Positions 20,453 through 32,345 of a stretch of 64,000 bases of DNA are shown here, piece after piece. This DNA is from Cynocephalus volans (Eukaryota; Chordata; Mammalia; Dermoptera; Cynocephalidae), in the NCBI RefSeq assembly GCF_027409185.1, contig NC_084472.1, positions 89,854,427 through 89,918,426 of the forward strand, given 5' to 3'. A program made the position numbers and the translations under genes. Under the pieces are notes generated by a model that saw only the letters and a list, made by a program, of their open reading frames with translations, was not told where the DNA came from and did no database searches. Positions within the stretch are counted from its first letter, which is position 1, and each line of letters begins with the position of its first letter.

Positions 20453-21880
20453 TAGTCAGTAAATGTTAACGTGTGATATTCAGGGACAGCAAAACAATAC
20501 AATGAATTTTTTTTTTTACAGTGAAAATAAAAAGAACATAGCAGGAAATGAGTTTATGCTCCAAGCCCTCTCCCTGGCTCTGCCTCTTCCAGGCTCCCTG
20601 TGCTCCAGACCTTTCTTTCTATCATCTTCCCACAGGCCAAGTTTGCTGGGTCTGTTCTCTCAGGCCTTGCCCTCTGCTCATGGGAGACAGACCACACACA
20701 TGAACTGACCTCTGCTTATAGAATCAGTCAGACATACTAGAATGTCTGTTATCCTTCTTAGGAAATATTTTTCTTTTTTATGCAATTTTCTACTCCCTGT
20801 CCCTCTGATTTTTAAAAGTAGCAGGTGCCCATCATAAAAAATTTATAAATTTTACAAATCCTATTGGGGAACAATTTATGTTCTGGGGCCTGCCACATTT
20901 GCAGCCGTTCCCAGGGGTTTCTTAACCATGGCTTGCCGTGCTGTGTGCCCTGCGCCTCTGCCCCTGGCCTTGGCTAGCTGCACAGACCAGAGTGGATAGC
21001 TGTCCCAGCACAGATCTTTGGGCTGGGCTCTTGTGAAGCTTTACCCTGACTGCACTGTGAGTCACTGAGCTGATCAGGTCCTCTCTCTCGGGAAGTTTAA
21101 ATGTGAGACACACAGGAGTGAGAAAGGGGTAGGGGGAACAGTCACCTCAGGACCTGCAGAGAGGTGAAAAGAAGCAAACACTGGAGGAAGCTGCATAAGC
21201 AGAAGCCACAGGAGAGAGAGTTTAGCTGGTGGTAGCTGAAGGAGAGAGAGAGAGAGACTGAGGCAACAGCAGATTCTGAACTCCATGAGGGAAGGGACCA
21301 CATTTGTACTGTTGGTGTCCATATATGTGGAGATAGACAGTGCCTGGCAGACGGAAGGCATCCACTGAGAGTGTGTGGACTGACTGATGGACGTGATGAG
21401 AGAGCACAGAGTGGAGAGGGGGGTATGGATGCCTCCGAGATGCTGGCAACCTGCTGTACCTGCAGAGCTCAGAGGGGCTGTTGCCTCTTCTTGTCCACGT
21501 GGTCCCCATTCCAGTCTCCTCTGCAGACAAGGTTCCTGTTGTCCTTATTGCCCCAAGGTTGCTCAGGGTAAACCTCATTATGTATGCTACCTGAGTATTT
21601 CCCTGGTTCCTGAAAGCTCAGAAAGCCCAACCGAGAAATGGACAAAGAACAAACTAAAAATCCTCCCTGAGCCAGAGATGATCATTGTTAACTTTCTTCC
21701 TGAAAACATATTGTTCTGTGTTCCTCTTTTAACACTAAATAAGTGAAATATTTCCATGCCACAGATAGCCTTTTCAGACATGATTTCAGTGGCTACATGG
21801 AGTCGCTCCATTATACGGGGAATCAGATGTTAGATGTTAGGTTTTTTCCTGAAAGCTCGCTTTGTAAATAATGCCCTGCT
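20453..21880. other. No gene; GA repeat and small L2-like piece
   Basis: Mixed sequence. A (GA)n run lies at about 21241-21258. 21278-21370 (CCATGAGGGAAGGGACCAC...GTGCCTGGCAGACGG) resembles the 3' end of an L2 LINE in sense orientation. Open frames here lack recognisable domains. Confidence 0.45.
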
Positions 21881-21884
21881 GTCC

Positions 21885-22375
21885 ACACAAAGACCCATAC
21901 ACAAAAGTTTGTAGCAGCTTTATTTCTAATCGCCAAACACGAGAAACGATCCAAATGCACATCAACAGGAAAATGGGTAAACAAAGTCTGGTACATTAGA
22001 AGGGAATACTACTCAGCAATAAAAAGGAACAAACCACTGATGAATGCAATTGCATGAATGCATCGCAAAAGCATTATGCTAAATGAAAGAAGCCAGATGC
22101 AAGAGACTACACACTGTGCTTCCATTTACATGACGTTCACGAAAGACAAAACTATAGACAGAAAACAGATCAGTGATTGCCAGGAGCTGGGGGTTGCAGG
22201 AGGGGATTGAGCATGAAGGGTAGCACAAGGTGAACTTTTCAGAGTGAAGGAAAACTTTTTTATTGTGGTGGCGATTACATGATTGTATACATTTGCCAAA
22301 TCTCAGCCAACTGTACACCTCATAAGGGTCAATTTTATTGTGTGTAATTTATACCCCCTATAAATCTGACACAAG
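21885..22375 (+). mobile_element. L1M 3' region
   Basis: The ordered phrases AGACCCATACACAAA, GTAGCAGCTTTATTTCTAAT, GGAATACTACTCAGCAATAA, GAAGCCAGATGCAAGAGACT, TCAGTGATTGCCAGGAGCTG and TCTCAGCCAACTGTACACC belong to old L1M 3' ends. It is broken and noncoding. Confidence 0.85.
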
Positions 22376-22746
22376 AAAAGTAAACATAATGCAGAAAGTC
22401 CTTGTACAGATCTTTTTTTTGAATATCCTTTGGATAAATTTCCAGAAGTAGAATCACTGGATCAAAGTGTGTCAACATTTTTAAGACACACATATTTTGT
22501 ACAAGTTTATTTTGGAGACAATGCTTTAAAGGAGTGACTATAAGACTTTCAGGGATCCTGGCCCACAGAAGGAGGCATCCATTAGTGTTTTGCAGAAGTA
22601 GGCGTGAGGGGCCTACGGTTGCTGCCCCTTACATCCCACCACAAAGCTTGGGTGGCCATAGGACCACCCTACTCTCCTTCATCTAAAGTGTCGGGAATAT
22701 TCTGCTCCGCTGTTTCCCACCATCCATCCACCACCTCCTACACTAG

Positions 22747-22960
22747 CCACATGTGGCAACTTCTGAGTACTGGAGATGTGGGTGGTGCAAATGAGAAACT
22801 AAATTTAAAATTTTTCTTTAAATTTTCTTTAAGTTTACTTAATTAAAAACGAATTTGTTCTCTTTTATTCACCTAAGAAGTTGTGAATGAAAATTAAAAA
22901 TTAAATTTACTTAGCCGCACAAGGCTAGCGGCTATCATACTGGACAGTGCTACTCTAGAA
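22747..22960. mobile_element. Non-autonomous DNA-transposon (MER-type, hAT-like) fossil
   Basis: AGCCACATGTGGC near the left, an A/T-only middle (AAATTTAAAATTTTTC) and CTAGCGGCTATCATACTGGA to the right resemble palindromic MER-type elements. The family name is uncertain. Confidence 0.5.
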
Positions 22961-24277
22961 CAAATCTGGTCTCCCACACAGAGAAAATGGAGGGATCAGA
23001 AAAATGGAAGGATCAATAAATAGCTTGGCGGTCGGCATGCAGTCAGCCCCACAGTGGGCCCGCTCTGACTCTGTGACACAGTCCTGGGTACGGGGCTCTC
23101 AGCCTTGTCCCCAGTATCAGGAAATGGAGTCCTGTTTCGATCCGCATGCTAGAGTATCTGTCTGCCTCAGTTCCCTCCCTCAGTTCTCTTCCCTTGCTCC
23201 CGGGCCCCTGCCTACTCCCTACATCCCTCTGGGAACTGGAATCCTGAAGTTGGTCCCCTCTGCAGGTTTGATGCCTGTGCTGCAGGTTCCAGACTTCATG
23301 TACCTGGTGTCTGCCTCTGGCCCCTCAGGCTGTGCCTTCCTGCCTGTCTGGGGCTCTGCGTTGTTTGCTGCTAGGACTTACCTTTACAGAAGCCTGGATC
23401 GTTCACAGTCAGCATTGGCAGGAGAATCTTTATTACAGGGAAAGGAATTTCGACCTCCAAGGTTCAATCTTGGTCTTTGAAAATGGACCTAGTCCTTGGG
23501 ATCTCCTCCTAATTACAGGTGCTACCTATGTGCAGGGGTGTGGAGGGCTGAACAACGAGAAGAGAGGCATGTGGAGAAACAGCCGCTGCAGACACTACTC
23601 GCTCCTTAATTCCAGCTGAAGCCAGGCTTTACTAAGCACTAGAGATAAGCAAAGGGAAATCCGAGCAGATGCACCTGGATGATCTGGCTTCAAAGTACAC
23701 CCTATCCGTTTTCAGCCCCACAGGCACCTCCCACCCTCTCCCAGCTTGTCTACACATAACAGGGGTGGTTATTGTCCAACCCCTGGGGACACAGTCTGAA
23801 TCCTGAAGAGAGAGAAAGACATAGGGAGAGGCTCCCTTTCCTGTCTATCCAAGGTCTACACCCACCTTCCAGGCTTCAGTTTCCTGGAAAGGACTTGGGT
23901 CTTCCCCAGATAACAATACTGGAAAAGTCCACCCTATTCAAGGAAAACCATCCCCCCCCCCACGCTGCTGTATAGAATGAAGACTCTATAAAACAAAGCA
24001 TGAAAACACAAGTCGCCCCATTTCCCTAGGAAAAATGAGTCACACGTGGGGTAGGGGGTGGGTGAGTATAAATGGGGACTGCTTTCCCACATGCCTCAGT
24101 GTCGTGCCCTGTCCTTCCGGACTGTGGCATCCCTGGTCTGGCTCTTCCATCGTCAACTGAGTTGGGGGACAGTGAGCATTTGAACAGGAGGTCTGTCATT
24201 CCTCTGCATTGAGGAAATTTAAGTTCCCTGATAGGCAGAAGCATAAGGAGGACAAGAAAAGGCACACAGCATTGGTC
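22961..24277. other. No gene recognised
   Basis: About 1.3 kb without identified repeats. The longest frame (23004-23480 plus, 158 codons) has no recognisable domain and no exon borders I could support. A C-run lies at about 23952-23961. Confidence 0.5.
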
Positions 24278-24281
24278 CTAC

Positions 24282-24874
24282 TGTAGTGGAATGAATTGTA
24301 GGGGAATTGTAGAAAAGTATAACTTTAGTATACGCAGTTTTATAACAAATGCTTGCTAAAAACATTTAAAGTAAAGCAGCTTCTAAGGGGCCGTACAAAG
24401 GTCAAGCGGGCCCGAGCACACTAAACATTCCAGGGAGGGAATGACCCCCACCCGGTTCCAGGAACTGACTAGTTCCTTATCTAAAAGCCACCTGGCCAGA
24501 CCCCGGGGAAGATAAACGATTGAGAAATGCATTGTTCCTTATCGGGGTGCCAGCCAGCCTGCTAAAGCCTACCTGTAAATCTAAAGGCGCCACAGATCTA
24601 TCAGGGTACCAGCCTGCTAAAGTCTACCCATAAATCTAAAGGCACCACAGATGACCAACAACTCATCCTGTCACAAAGATCTGTTCAGAAAAACTGTATA
24701 AAAGGTGCTTGTACTGCAAACTCAGGGTTGCTTCTGTCCAGGAGACTAAGTGACTCCAGCATGCTGGAATAAAGTCCCTCTTGCTTGATTGCATCTGTCT
24801 CAGTCTCATGGTCTTTGTGAGATGAGCCATCCTGGAGTCTGTGTGGGATTTGTGCATGGAGTACGGGTATTACA
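24282..24874 (+). repeat. ERV-B 5' LTR
   Basis: From TGTAGTGG to TATTACA. A TATAAAA box is at 24697-24703 and AATAAA at 24768-24773. A block of about 59 bp is tandemly doubled at 24541-24599 and 24600-24655 in U3. The related solo LTR at 19937 has only one copy. Its ends were set by the 3' LTR and the CTAC duplication. Confidence 0.93.
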
Positions 24875-24877
24875 TTT

Positions 24878-24896
24878 TGGGGGGCTTGTCCGGGAT
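24878..24896 (+). promoter_or_regulatory. Primer binding site, tRNA-Pro type
   Basis: TGGGGGGCTTGTCCGGGAT lies three bases after the LTR. It matches the complement of the tRNA-Pro 3' end apart from one extra G and one C-to-T change. Proline primers are usual for MLV-like viruses. Confidence 0.85.
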
Positions 24897-25304
24897 CAAG
24901 CTCACTCTCTCTGGGACCAGAGACTAGAGAATAGAGGATTGCTCGAGCAGCAGGTACCATGGTTGTCTCTGTCTGTTTGCTATGTCTGTCTAAGAGTCTT
25001 CTTTGTTGTTTACTATAATCTGGTTTCGGATTTTCTGAGGCTCCGAGGCGGAGCCATTGGTCTGTAGTGGTCATAGCAGCAGATAGACGTACCGACACGT
25101 CGCGGCCACAGGAATCCTGGAGGATGCTCCAGATTCCTCTGTGGGAGACGAACAAGTTCGGCTCCATGGGAGATCTCTAGGAAGCAGACCCCACCCAATT
25201 TTTCTGATAATCTGGGGTGACGCCCGTGGCAGGGGCATGTCAGTGTTTTGTTTTATGTTTGTCTGGTTGCGTGTGTGTGGGGACTGACGATTTTCTGGGG
25301 CGAC
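24897..25304 (+). other. ERV-B leader
   Basis: Untranslated leader between primer site and gag, where the packaging signal of gammaretroviruses normally lies. No stem-loop was verified by folding. Frames here are not called. Confidence 0.6.
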
Positions 25305-26770
25305 ATGGGGCAGACTGTCTCAACCCCTTTAAGTCTGACTCTAAAATACTGGACTGATGTGAAGGACAGAGCTAATAATTTGTCTGTGCAGGTTAGAAGG
25401 AATAAATGGGCCGCACTGTGTTCTTCGGAGTGGCCGACTTTCCAACTCGGCTGCCCGCTGAAGGTTCCTTCTCTCCGCCATTGATTACAGCAGCAAAAAG
25501 GAAAACTTTCAGTTCTGAAAGCCACCCAGACCAGATACCTTATATCGTCGTCTGGGAAGATCTAGTCACGGATCCTCCTCCGTGGGTCCATCCCTTTGTT
25601 CCCTTAACAGGTCCAACGGCCGTATTTGCTCTTCGAGAGGTAAAAAAGAGACTGGAGGTCCTGCCATCCACCGACCCGGACTGGCTTCTTTCTGATCCTC
25701 CCCCTCCCTATCCTCCTACTCTCTGATCACAGGCAGCCCGGCCATCAGCTCCACCAGAGGACCCACCAGAAAATGAATCTGAGGGAGGGCCTGCTCAAGG
25801 AACATGCAGTAAATGAGTGGCCTCTCCAGAGGCAGTCCATATCTTCCCCCTGGGGGCTTATGGCCCTCCTGATGAAGAGGGCAACCAGCCCTTACAGTAC
25901 TGGCCTTTCTCCTCTTCTGATCTTTACAACTGGAAATCTCAGAATCCCCCTTTCTCTGAAAACCCCCAAAGTCTCACTAACCTTGTAGAATCCCTCCTCT
26001 TTACTCATCAGCCCACCTGGGATGACTGCCAACAGCTCCTCCAGGTCCTGTTCACCACCAAGGAGAAAGAACGGATCCTCCTGGAGGCTCGAAAGAACAT
26101 TCCAGGAGCCGATGGGCGACCCACCCTCCTCCCTGATGTTATAGAAGCAGGATTCCCGTTGATCAGACCAAACTGGGATTTCAACTCAGCAGAAGATAGG
26201 GAGCACCTAAAGGTCTATTGCCAGGCTCTAATGGCCAGTCTCCAAGGGGCAGCAAAATGCCCTACCAATTTGACTAAGGTAAGAGAGGTGATCCAGGGGC
26301 CCAGTGAGTCTCCTTTAGCATTTCTGGAGAGACTCATGGAGGCATTCCGTCAGTTTACCCCATGTGATCCTAGTAGTGAAGAGCACAAAGCTACTGTGAC
26401 AGTTGCTTTTATTGATCAGTCTAGCAGAGACATCAGGAAGAAACTGCAGAAGCTTGAAGGGTTACAAGATAAGTCATTGAGGGAATTAGTGCAGGTGGCT
26501 GAAAAGATTTATCATAATAGAGAATCAGAGAAAGAAAAAGAAATAAAGAGAGAAAAGTGCCAAGAAATAAATTTTCACAAAATTCTGGACACTGTCATCA
26601 GGGAAACTAGGGAGCCTAATGAGACAGTACTGGGCAACAAGAAGGGACCCCTAGCAAAGGATCAATGTACATACTGTAAGGAGAATGGACACTGGGTTCA
26701 AGACTGCCCCAGGAAAAAGAAAAAGCCTCAGGGCCCCAAAGTCCTAACCCTGCAGGAGGTCAGTGATTAA
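25305..26770 (+). pseudogene. gag: ERV-B gag (MA-p12-CA-NC), one frameshift and two stops
   Basis: Gag is the structural polyprotein of the core. The ATG at 25305 gives [13 protein letters not shown], the myristoylated matrix start of MLV-like viruses. The frame changes between about 25406 and 25484. TGA stops at 25724-25726 and 25814-25816 fall in the p12 region, just after a PPPPY late-domain motif that recruits the budding machinery. Capsid and nucleocapsid are then uninterrupted at 25817-26770. They contain the major homology region (IQGPSESPLAFLERL) and a single CCHC knuckle (CTYCKENGHWVQDC, first Cys at 26665). Gag ends at TAA 26768-26770. Confidence 0.93.
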
Positions 26771-27180
26771 AGGGGATGGGGTTCGGACCCCCTCCCCCAA
26801 CCCAGGGTAACTCTAAAAGTGAAGGAGAAGCCCACTCAGTTTGTGGTAGACACTGGAGCCAAAAATTCAGTATTACATCGAGCAAATGGACCTTTTCTCA
26901 AGGGAAAGTCATGGGTACAAGGGGCTACAGGGAACAGACAATACTCATGGACTACCCAAGGAACGGTGGACCTAGGCGTGGGCCGGGTATCCCACTCGTT
27001 CATTGTCATTCCTGAGTGCCCCTACCCACTACTGGGAAGAGACCTCCTCACCAAAATGGGTGCTCAAATCCATTTTGACCCCGAGGGACCTCGGGTGCTA
27101 AATCGACAAGGAAAGCCTCTCCAGATACTAACTCTCAGGTTAGAAGACGAATACCAATTGTTTGAAAAACAAGGGCAGGA
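26771..27180 (+). pseudogene. pro: ERV-B protease, in frame with gag behind a TAA
   Basis: The frame continues directly from the gag stop, the layout used by MLV-like viruses for stop-codon readthrough. The aspartic-protease active site FVVDTGAKNS is at about 26837-26866, and PLLGRDLLTKMG follows at about 27025-27060. The domain itself contains no stop. The gag stop here is TAA, where MLV uses TAG. Confidence 0.9.
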
Positions 27181-27950
27181 GACCGGACAGATGGACTGGT
27201 GGTTAGAAAACTACCCCCAGGCGTGGGCAGAAACTACAGGGATAGGGAAGGCTAAAAACTGGCCCCCTGTCCATGTAGGACTGAAGGCTCAAGCCAGTCC
27301 TATAGCTGTCCGACAATACCCAATGTCCCAAGAAGCACACAAAGGCATCCGACCCCACATTGCCCGTTTGCTTCAGCTGGGGATCCTACAAAAGTGCCAA
27401 TCAGCCTGGAACACACCCTTGCTGCTGGTCCGAAAACCTGGGACTAATGACTATCGACCGGTCCAAGATCTCTGAGAGGTAAACAAACATGTGGCCGACC
27501 TCCATGCCACCGTCCCTAATCCCTATAATCTTTTAAGTTCTTTACCTCTAGACAGGACCTGGTATTCGGTACTGGATCTCAAAGATGCAGTCTTCTGTTT
27601 GCCGTTAACTGTAAAAAGTCAAGATTACTTTGCCTACAAGTGGAAAGATTCAGAGACTGGCCTAACAGGGCAACTCACATGGACCCACCTGCCTCAAGGA
27701 TTCAAAAACTCGCCCACCATCTTTGATGAGGCCCTCCACCAGGACTTGGCCATGTTCCAGGCCTCTAATCCCCAGGTAACTATGTTGCAGTATGTAGATC
27801 CTCCTCCTGGCAGCGGCCAACAAGGAATTGTGTCTGGAAGGAACAAAGCGTCTCCTTACGGAGTTGGGAGAACTGGGCTATCGAGCCTCTGCCAAAAAGG
27901 CTCAGATCTGCAAGCGACAGGTCAGTTATCTGGGGTAGCTTCTTAAAGAC
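27181..27950 (+). pseudogene. pol: ERV-B reverse transcriptase, broken at the active site
   Basis: The polymerase domain begins after the protease and is open until a TGA at 27473-27475, inside the segment reading NDYRPVQDL. The same frame reopens and shows [14 protein letters not shown] and [12 protein letters not shown], up to YVD at about 27790. There the Y-x-D-D box is interrupted by what looks like a 2-bp deletion. After it the RT sequence moves to another frame, which has its own stop near 27936. The enzyme cannot be made. Confidence 0.9.
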
Positions 27951-29110
27951 GGGAAAAGATGGTTGTCTGAGGCCAGAAAAGAGACAGTGTTTCACATTCT
28001 ACCACCCTCTAACCCAAGACAAGTCAGAGAATTTTTAGGTACTGCTGGGTTCTGCCACCTATGGATACCTGGTTTTGCTGAGATGGCAGCCCCGTTTTGT
28101 CCCCTCACTAAGAACAGTCAGCCCTTCAAATGGGGAAAAGAGGAGCAACAGGCTTTTGACAACATTAAGACAGCCTTAATGTCCACACCGGCTCTGGGGC
28201 TCCTCGACATAAGTAAACCCTTCCACCTGTATGTGGCAGAAAATAAGGGGGTTGCGAAGGGGGTCCTGACTCAAAGACTGGGGCCCTGGAAAAGGCCTGT
28301 AGCATATCTGTCTAAAAAACTAGACCCAGTAGCCTCAGGGTGGCCAGCTTGTCTAAGAATCATAGCGGCAGTCGCAGTTTTAGTAAAAGATGCTGACAAG
28401 TTGACTATGGGACAGAGTTTGGTAATTTTGGTACCTCATGCCTTAGAGAGTATTGTCCTCCAGCCTCCCAACCACTGGCTCACAAATGCTCACATGACTC
28501 ACTATCAGACTCTGTTACTGAATTCAGACCGGGTTACTTTTGCTCCACTGGTGAGCTTAAATCCAGCCACATCGTTACCAGACCCGGACCTTGACCCTCC
28601 TATCCATGACTGCCAGCAAGTGCTTGCTGAGGCACATGGATGGTGGAAAGACTTGTCAGATCAGCCTCTGACGGACGCTGAAGCCACCTGGTTTACTGAC
28701 GGGAGCAGTTTCCTGGAGGAAGGAGTACGAAAAGCAGGAGCTGCTATAGTAGATGGCCAGAAACTGATATGGGTACAGACTTTACCTGCCGGAACGTCCA
28801 CCCAGAAGGCAGAGCTCATCGCCCCCACAAAAGCCCTTGAACTAGGAGAGGGCAAAAGAATCAACATCTATACAGACAGCAGATATGCCTTTGCCACTGC
28901 TCATGTGCACAGTGCCATCTATCAACAGCGGGACCTGCTAACTTCTGGAGAAAAACAAATAAAAACAAGGTAGAGATCGTAGCCCTGTTGGAGGCCCTTC
29001 ACAGACCACTAAAAGTGAGTATTATACACTGCCCGGGCCACCAGAAAGGGGATTCCCCCATCGCCAGGGGAAACAACTTGGCCGATTCAGAGGCAAGGGT
29101 GGCAGCCCAC
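27951..29110 (+). pseudogene. pol: ERV-B connection and RNase H domain
   Basis: Connection and RNase H follow in an open frame of about 336 codons (27963-28973). RNase H landmarks are WFTDGSS near 28690, KAELI near 28804 and IYTDSRYAF near 28866. The frame is lost near 28960 and the last part, including NNLADSEARVAA near 29070, continues in the frame that leads into integrase. Confidence 0.9.
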
Positions 29111-30345
29111 GGGTCCTCGTCTATTTTGTTGGTTAACATCCCTGAGCTAGAAAAGCCCAAATTCAAATACTCAGCTGAGGATGTAGCAGTGATCTCAAGG
29201 GACTCTAATAACTACTATGATCAGGAAAAAGGGCGTTGGCATGCAGTGTCAGGCAAGCCTATCTTGCCACAAGAACAAGCCCATGCCATGATCAAACAAA
29301 TGCACCAATGGACTCATCTGGGAGTAAACAAATTGGCCCAGACTGCCCTGAGGACAGAATATCATATCATAGGGCTAAAACAATTAGCAGAGCAGATAGT
29401 TAAAAGCTGTGTACCTTGTCAAAAAGTAAATGTCTGCAAAAATACAGCGGGACCTGGCAAGAGACTCAGGGGAGACAGACCAGGGGTTTATTGGGAAGTA
29501 GATTTTACAGAGGTCAAGACAGGCAGATACGGTTACAAGTATCTCCTAGTTTTTATAGACACCTTCTCCGGATGGGTGGAACCATTCCCAGCAAAACAAG
29601 AAACAGCCACCATCGTGGTCAAGAAAATCCTGGAAAAAATCTTCCCACACTTCGGGGTGCCCAAGGTAATTGGGTCCAACAATGGACCCGCCTTCGTTGC
29701 CAAGGTAAGTCAGGAAGTGGCCAGACACCTAGGGGTCAATTGGAAATTACATTGTTTCTACAGACCCCAGAGTTCAGGGCAAGTAGAAAGGATGAACAGA
29801 ACTCTAAAAGAGACCCTGTCTAAATTAACCATGGAGACTGGCGTAGACTGGGTGGTGCTCCTTCCCTCGGCCCTGTTTATAGCTAGGGACACCCCCTCCC
29901 GGTTCAACCTGACCCCCTTTGAAATTCTCTATGGTGCCCCTGCCCCCTTGACTCTACTGGGGAATGCCTTTGAACCCTCTTGCCACAGTAACAGTGACTT
30001 ATATGCCAGGTTGAAAGGACTACAAGCGGTGCAGAAAGAAGTCTGGTCACAGCTGGCTGCCACCTATGAGCCTGGGACCCCCAAAGTTTCTCACCAGTTC
30101 CAGGTTGGAGACACAGTCTATGTGAGACGGCATCACTCCCAGACCCTGGAGCCCTGCTGGAAAGGACCTTACCTAATGCTTTTAACAACCCCAACGGCTG
30201 TAAAGGTAGATGGAATCTCCGCTTAGATCCACACCTCGCACGTAAAACCTGCACCACCAGAGGACCAAGGACTGAGAGACGCCGCCTGGAAAGTCCAGAG
30301 TTCCAAGGAGCACCCCTTAAAACTGAAAATTGTTCGAACACCCTA
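29111..30345 (+). pseudogene. pol: ERV-B integrase, catalytic Asp changed to Asn, late stop
   Basis: Integrase is nearly open (frame 28988-30226). The zinc domain shows its His residues in HQWTHLGVNK...TEYHI and the pair CVPC near 29410. The core has WEVDFTEV with the first aspartate and GQVERMNRTLK with the glutamate. The second catalytic position reads SNNGPAF, with Asn at 29678-29680 where family members have Asp, consistent with a single G-to-A change. A TAG at 30224-30226 falls just before the C-terminal IHTSHVKP segment, which stays in frame to about 30345 and overlaps the start of env. Confidence 0.92.
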
Positions 30346-30356
30346 AATATTGTAAG

Positions 30357-32313
30357 ATGAAAACTCTCTTGCTCCTCTTATGCCTAACAATTCTCTTTCA
30401 GGGCGCAAGAACTAGCAGCCCACACATCCCCAGAAATTTCACTCGGTATGTTATAAGTGGGGTGGCAGATACAATCTGGAGTCAATCCAAGATAACTACA
30501 GGAGAGTGGTGGCCTGACTTATTTCCGGATGTGTGTAAACTAGCTTTAGGAGCCCCAGGCAACTGGGATCTAGAAGGATACTTTGATGCTCACAAACCCC
30601 CTTCTACCCCTTCCCCACCGGGGCGCCTCGGGCTCGATCCATGCGGGGGTTGCTCTACTAGAAATCAGAGAAGTATGCTGGGTGCCCTCACTTTCTATGT
30701 GTGCCCTGGGTTCCACCATTACAGGGCACTTAACCACAGATGTGGAGGAAAAGGAGATTATTTCTGTAAGAACTGGGGCTGCAAGACCTCGGGGGACATG
30801 TATTGGGGCCCCTCATCATCCTGGGACTATATAAAGGTAACTGCTAATTAGACCCACCAAAAGACAGGGAGCCAAGGAAATCCAAATTGGGAAAATGTCC
30901 CTGCCTGCAGTGAGTGGTGCCACCCCCTCAGAGTGTCTTTCACAAAAGCAGGGAAAAAGGCTAGCGGATGGGACAAAGGATATATGTGGGGATTAAGGTT
31001 TTTCAAAGAGAGGTATGATGATGGGCTGTTGTTTACCATCAAGCTCAAAGTAGAAACCCAGTATACTGCTGTGGGCCCAAATAAATATTTAGCCCCAGTG
31101 GGGCCTGCAATGGTCAAACTACAAACTACCTCAGCACCCCCGGGTACCCCACTAGAGTCCTCAGCCCCTGCTAAAAGGTCAAAAGCCAAGGCACCAAAGA
31201 AAATGTCTAAACCTTCTAAACCTAGGCTTCAAAAACAATCTGGGATATTCCGCTTAATCTCTGAAGCCTTTAAGGTCTTAAATAGAACCAACCCCAATGC
31301 TACCCGCTCCTGCTGGCTTTGTTATGGTGTTGCTCCCCCATATTATGAAGGAGTAGCCTTTAAAAATGAAATTAAAACTGCAACTGATGTCTCTAACTGT
31401 CGTTGGCTGCAACAACAGGTCAAACTCACTTTGCCAGCCATTACAGGGCAAGGAACATGTGTGGGAAAGATCCCCTCCTCACACAGCCAGCTGTGCAATC
31501 AGACACTTGACTGAGTGGTCTGGTGACACATATCTGTTGCCCCCTCTGGGGGGATAGTGGGCTTGCGCCACAGGGATTACACCCTGCGTTAGCTCAAAGG
31601 TCCTAAAAGAAACCCAGGATTTCTGTGTCCTAGTTCAGTTGCTACCTCAGCTCGTTTACCATCTTTATGAAGAACTATTATCATATTGTGATAAAAATAA
31701 TGAAAACTACCGAACTAAAAGAGAGCCTATAAGTATCACACTCTCTGTCCTCTTAGTCTTAGGATTGGGAGCAGCTGGGGTGGCTACAGGAGCCTCAGCT
31801 CTAGTTACTCAACATCAGAATTACCAAAGTTTGCAGACAGCCATAGATGCTGATATTAAAGAAATAGAAAATTCAATTACTAAGTTACAAGAGTCCCTCA
31901 CCTCTCTTTCTGAGGTGGTCTTGCAAAATAGAAGGGGGTTAGATCTCTTGTTCCTTCAGCAGGGGGGGCTCTGCGCTGCACTAAAAGAAGAATGTTGTTT
32001 TTACATTGATCACTCAGGAGTAGTTAAAGACTCCATGGCTAAAATTAGGGAAGGCTTGGCCAAAAGAAAAGAAGAAAGAAAAGAAGAAAAATCAGGGATG
32101 GTTTGAATCATGGTTCAACTCCTCCCCATGGCTCACAATCCTCATGTCTACTCTACTAGGACCGTTGGTTATTTTAGTGTTGCTTCTGACCTTTGGTCCC
32201 TGCATTTTAAATCGCTTAGTAGCTTTTATTAGGGAATGTGTTAGTACTGTCCAGATTATGATGTTAAGACAACAATATCAGGAAGTAAACCAACAAGAAA
32301 CAAATATTTCATG
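30357..32313 (+). pseudogene. env: ERV-B envelope (SU-TM), several stops and frameshifts
   Basis: Env is the virion surface and fusion glycoprotein. The ATG at 30357 starts a signal peptide (KTLLLLLCLTILFQG). The surface subunit is interrupted by TAG at 30849-30851 but continues in the same frame to about 31514, with the CWLC isomerase motif near 31310. Further lesions are a frameshift near 31500 and TAG at 31555-31557. The transmembrane subunit (31639-32106) has an RTKR cleavage site near 31709, a fusion-peptide stretch, an [10 protein letters not shown] segment and C-x6-CC (first Cys at 31972). A frameshift near 32100 precedes the membrane anchor and tail, which end near 32313. It overlaps the end of pol, as in MLV-like viruses. 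Confidence 0.92.
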
Positions 32314-32330
32314 ATTGAAATACACTCACA

Positions 32331-32345
32331 AGAAAAAGGGCACAT
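32331..32345 (+). promoter_or_regulatory. ERV-B polypurine tract, degenerate
   Basis: AGAAAAAGGG followed by CACAT lies directly before the 3' LTR. The purine run is where plus-strand primers form. The non-purine CACAT next to the LTR is atypical. Confidence 0.65.

Noticed and set aside
28988-30226. ERV-B integrase frame (412 codons) as a domesticated gene
   Set aside because: The second catalytic aspartate reads Asn, a stop precedes the C-terminus, and it lies in a plainly decaying provirus without its own start context.
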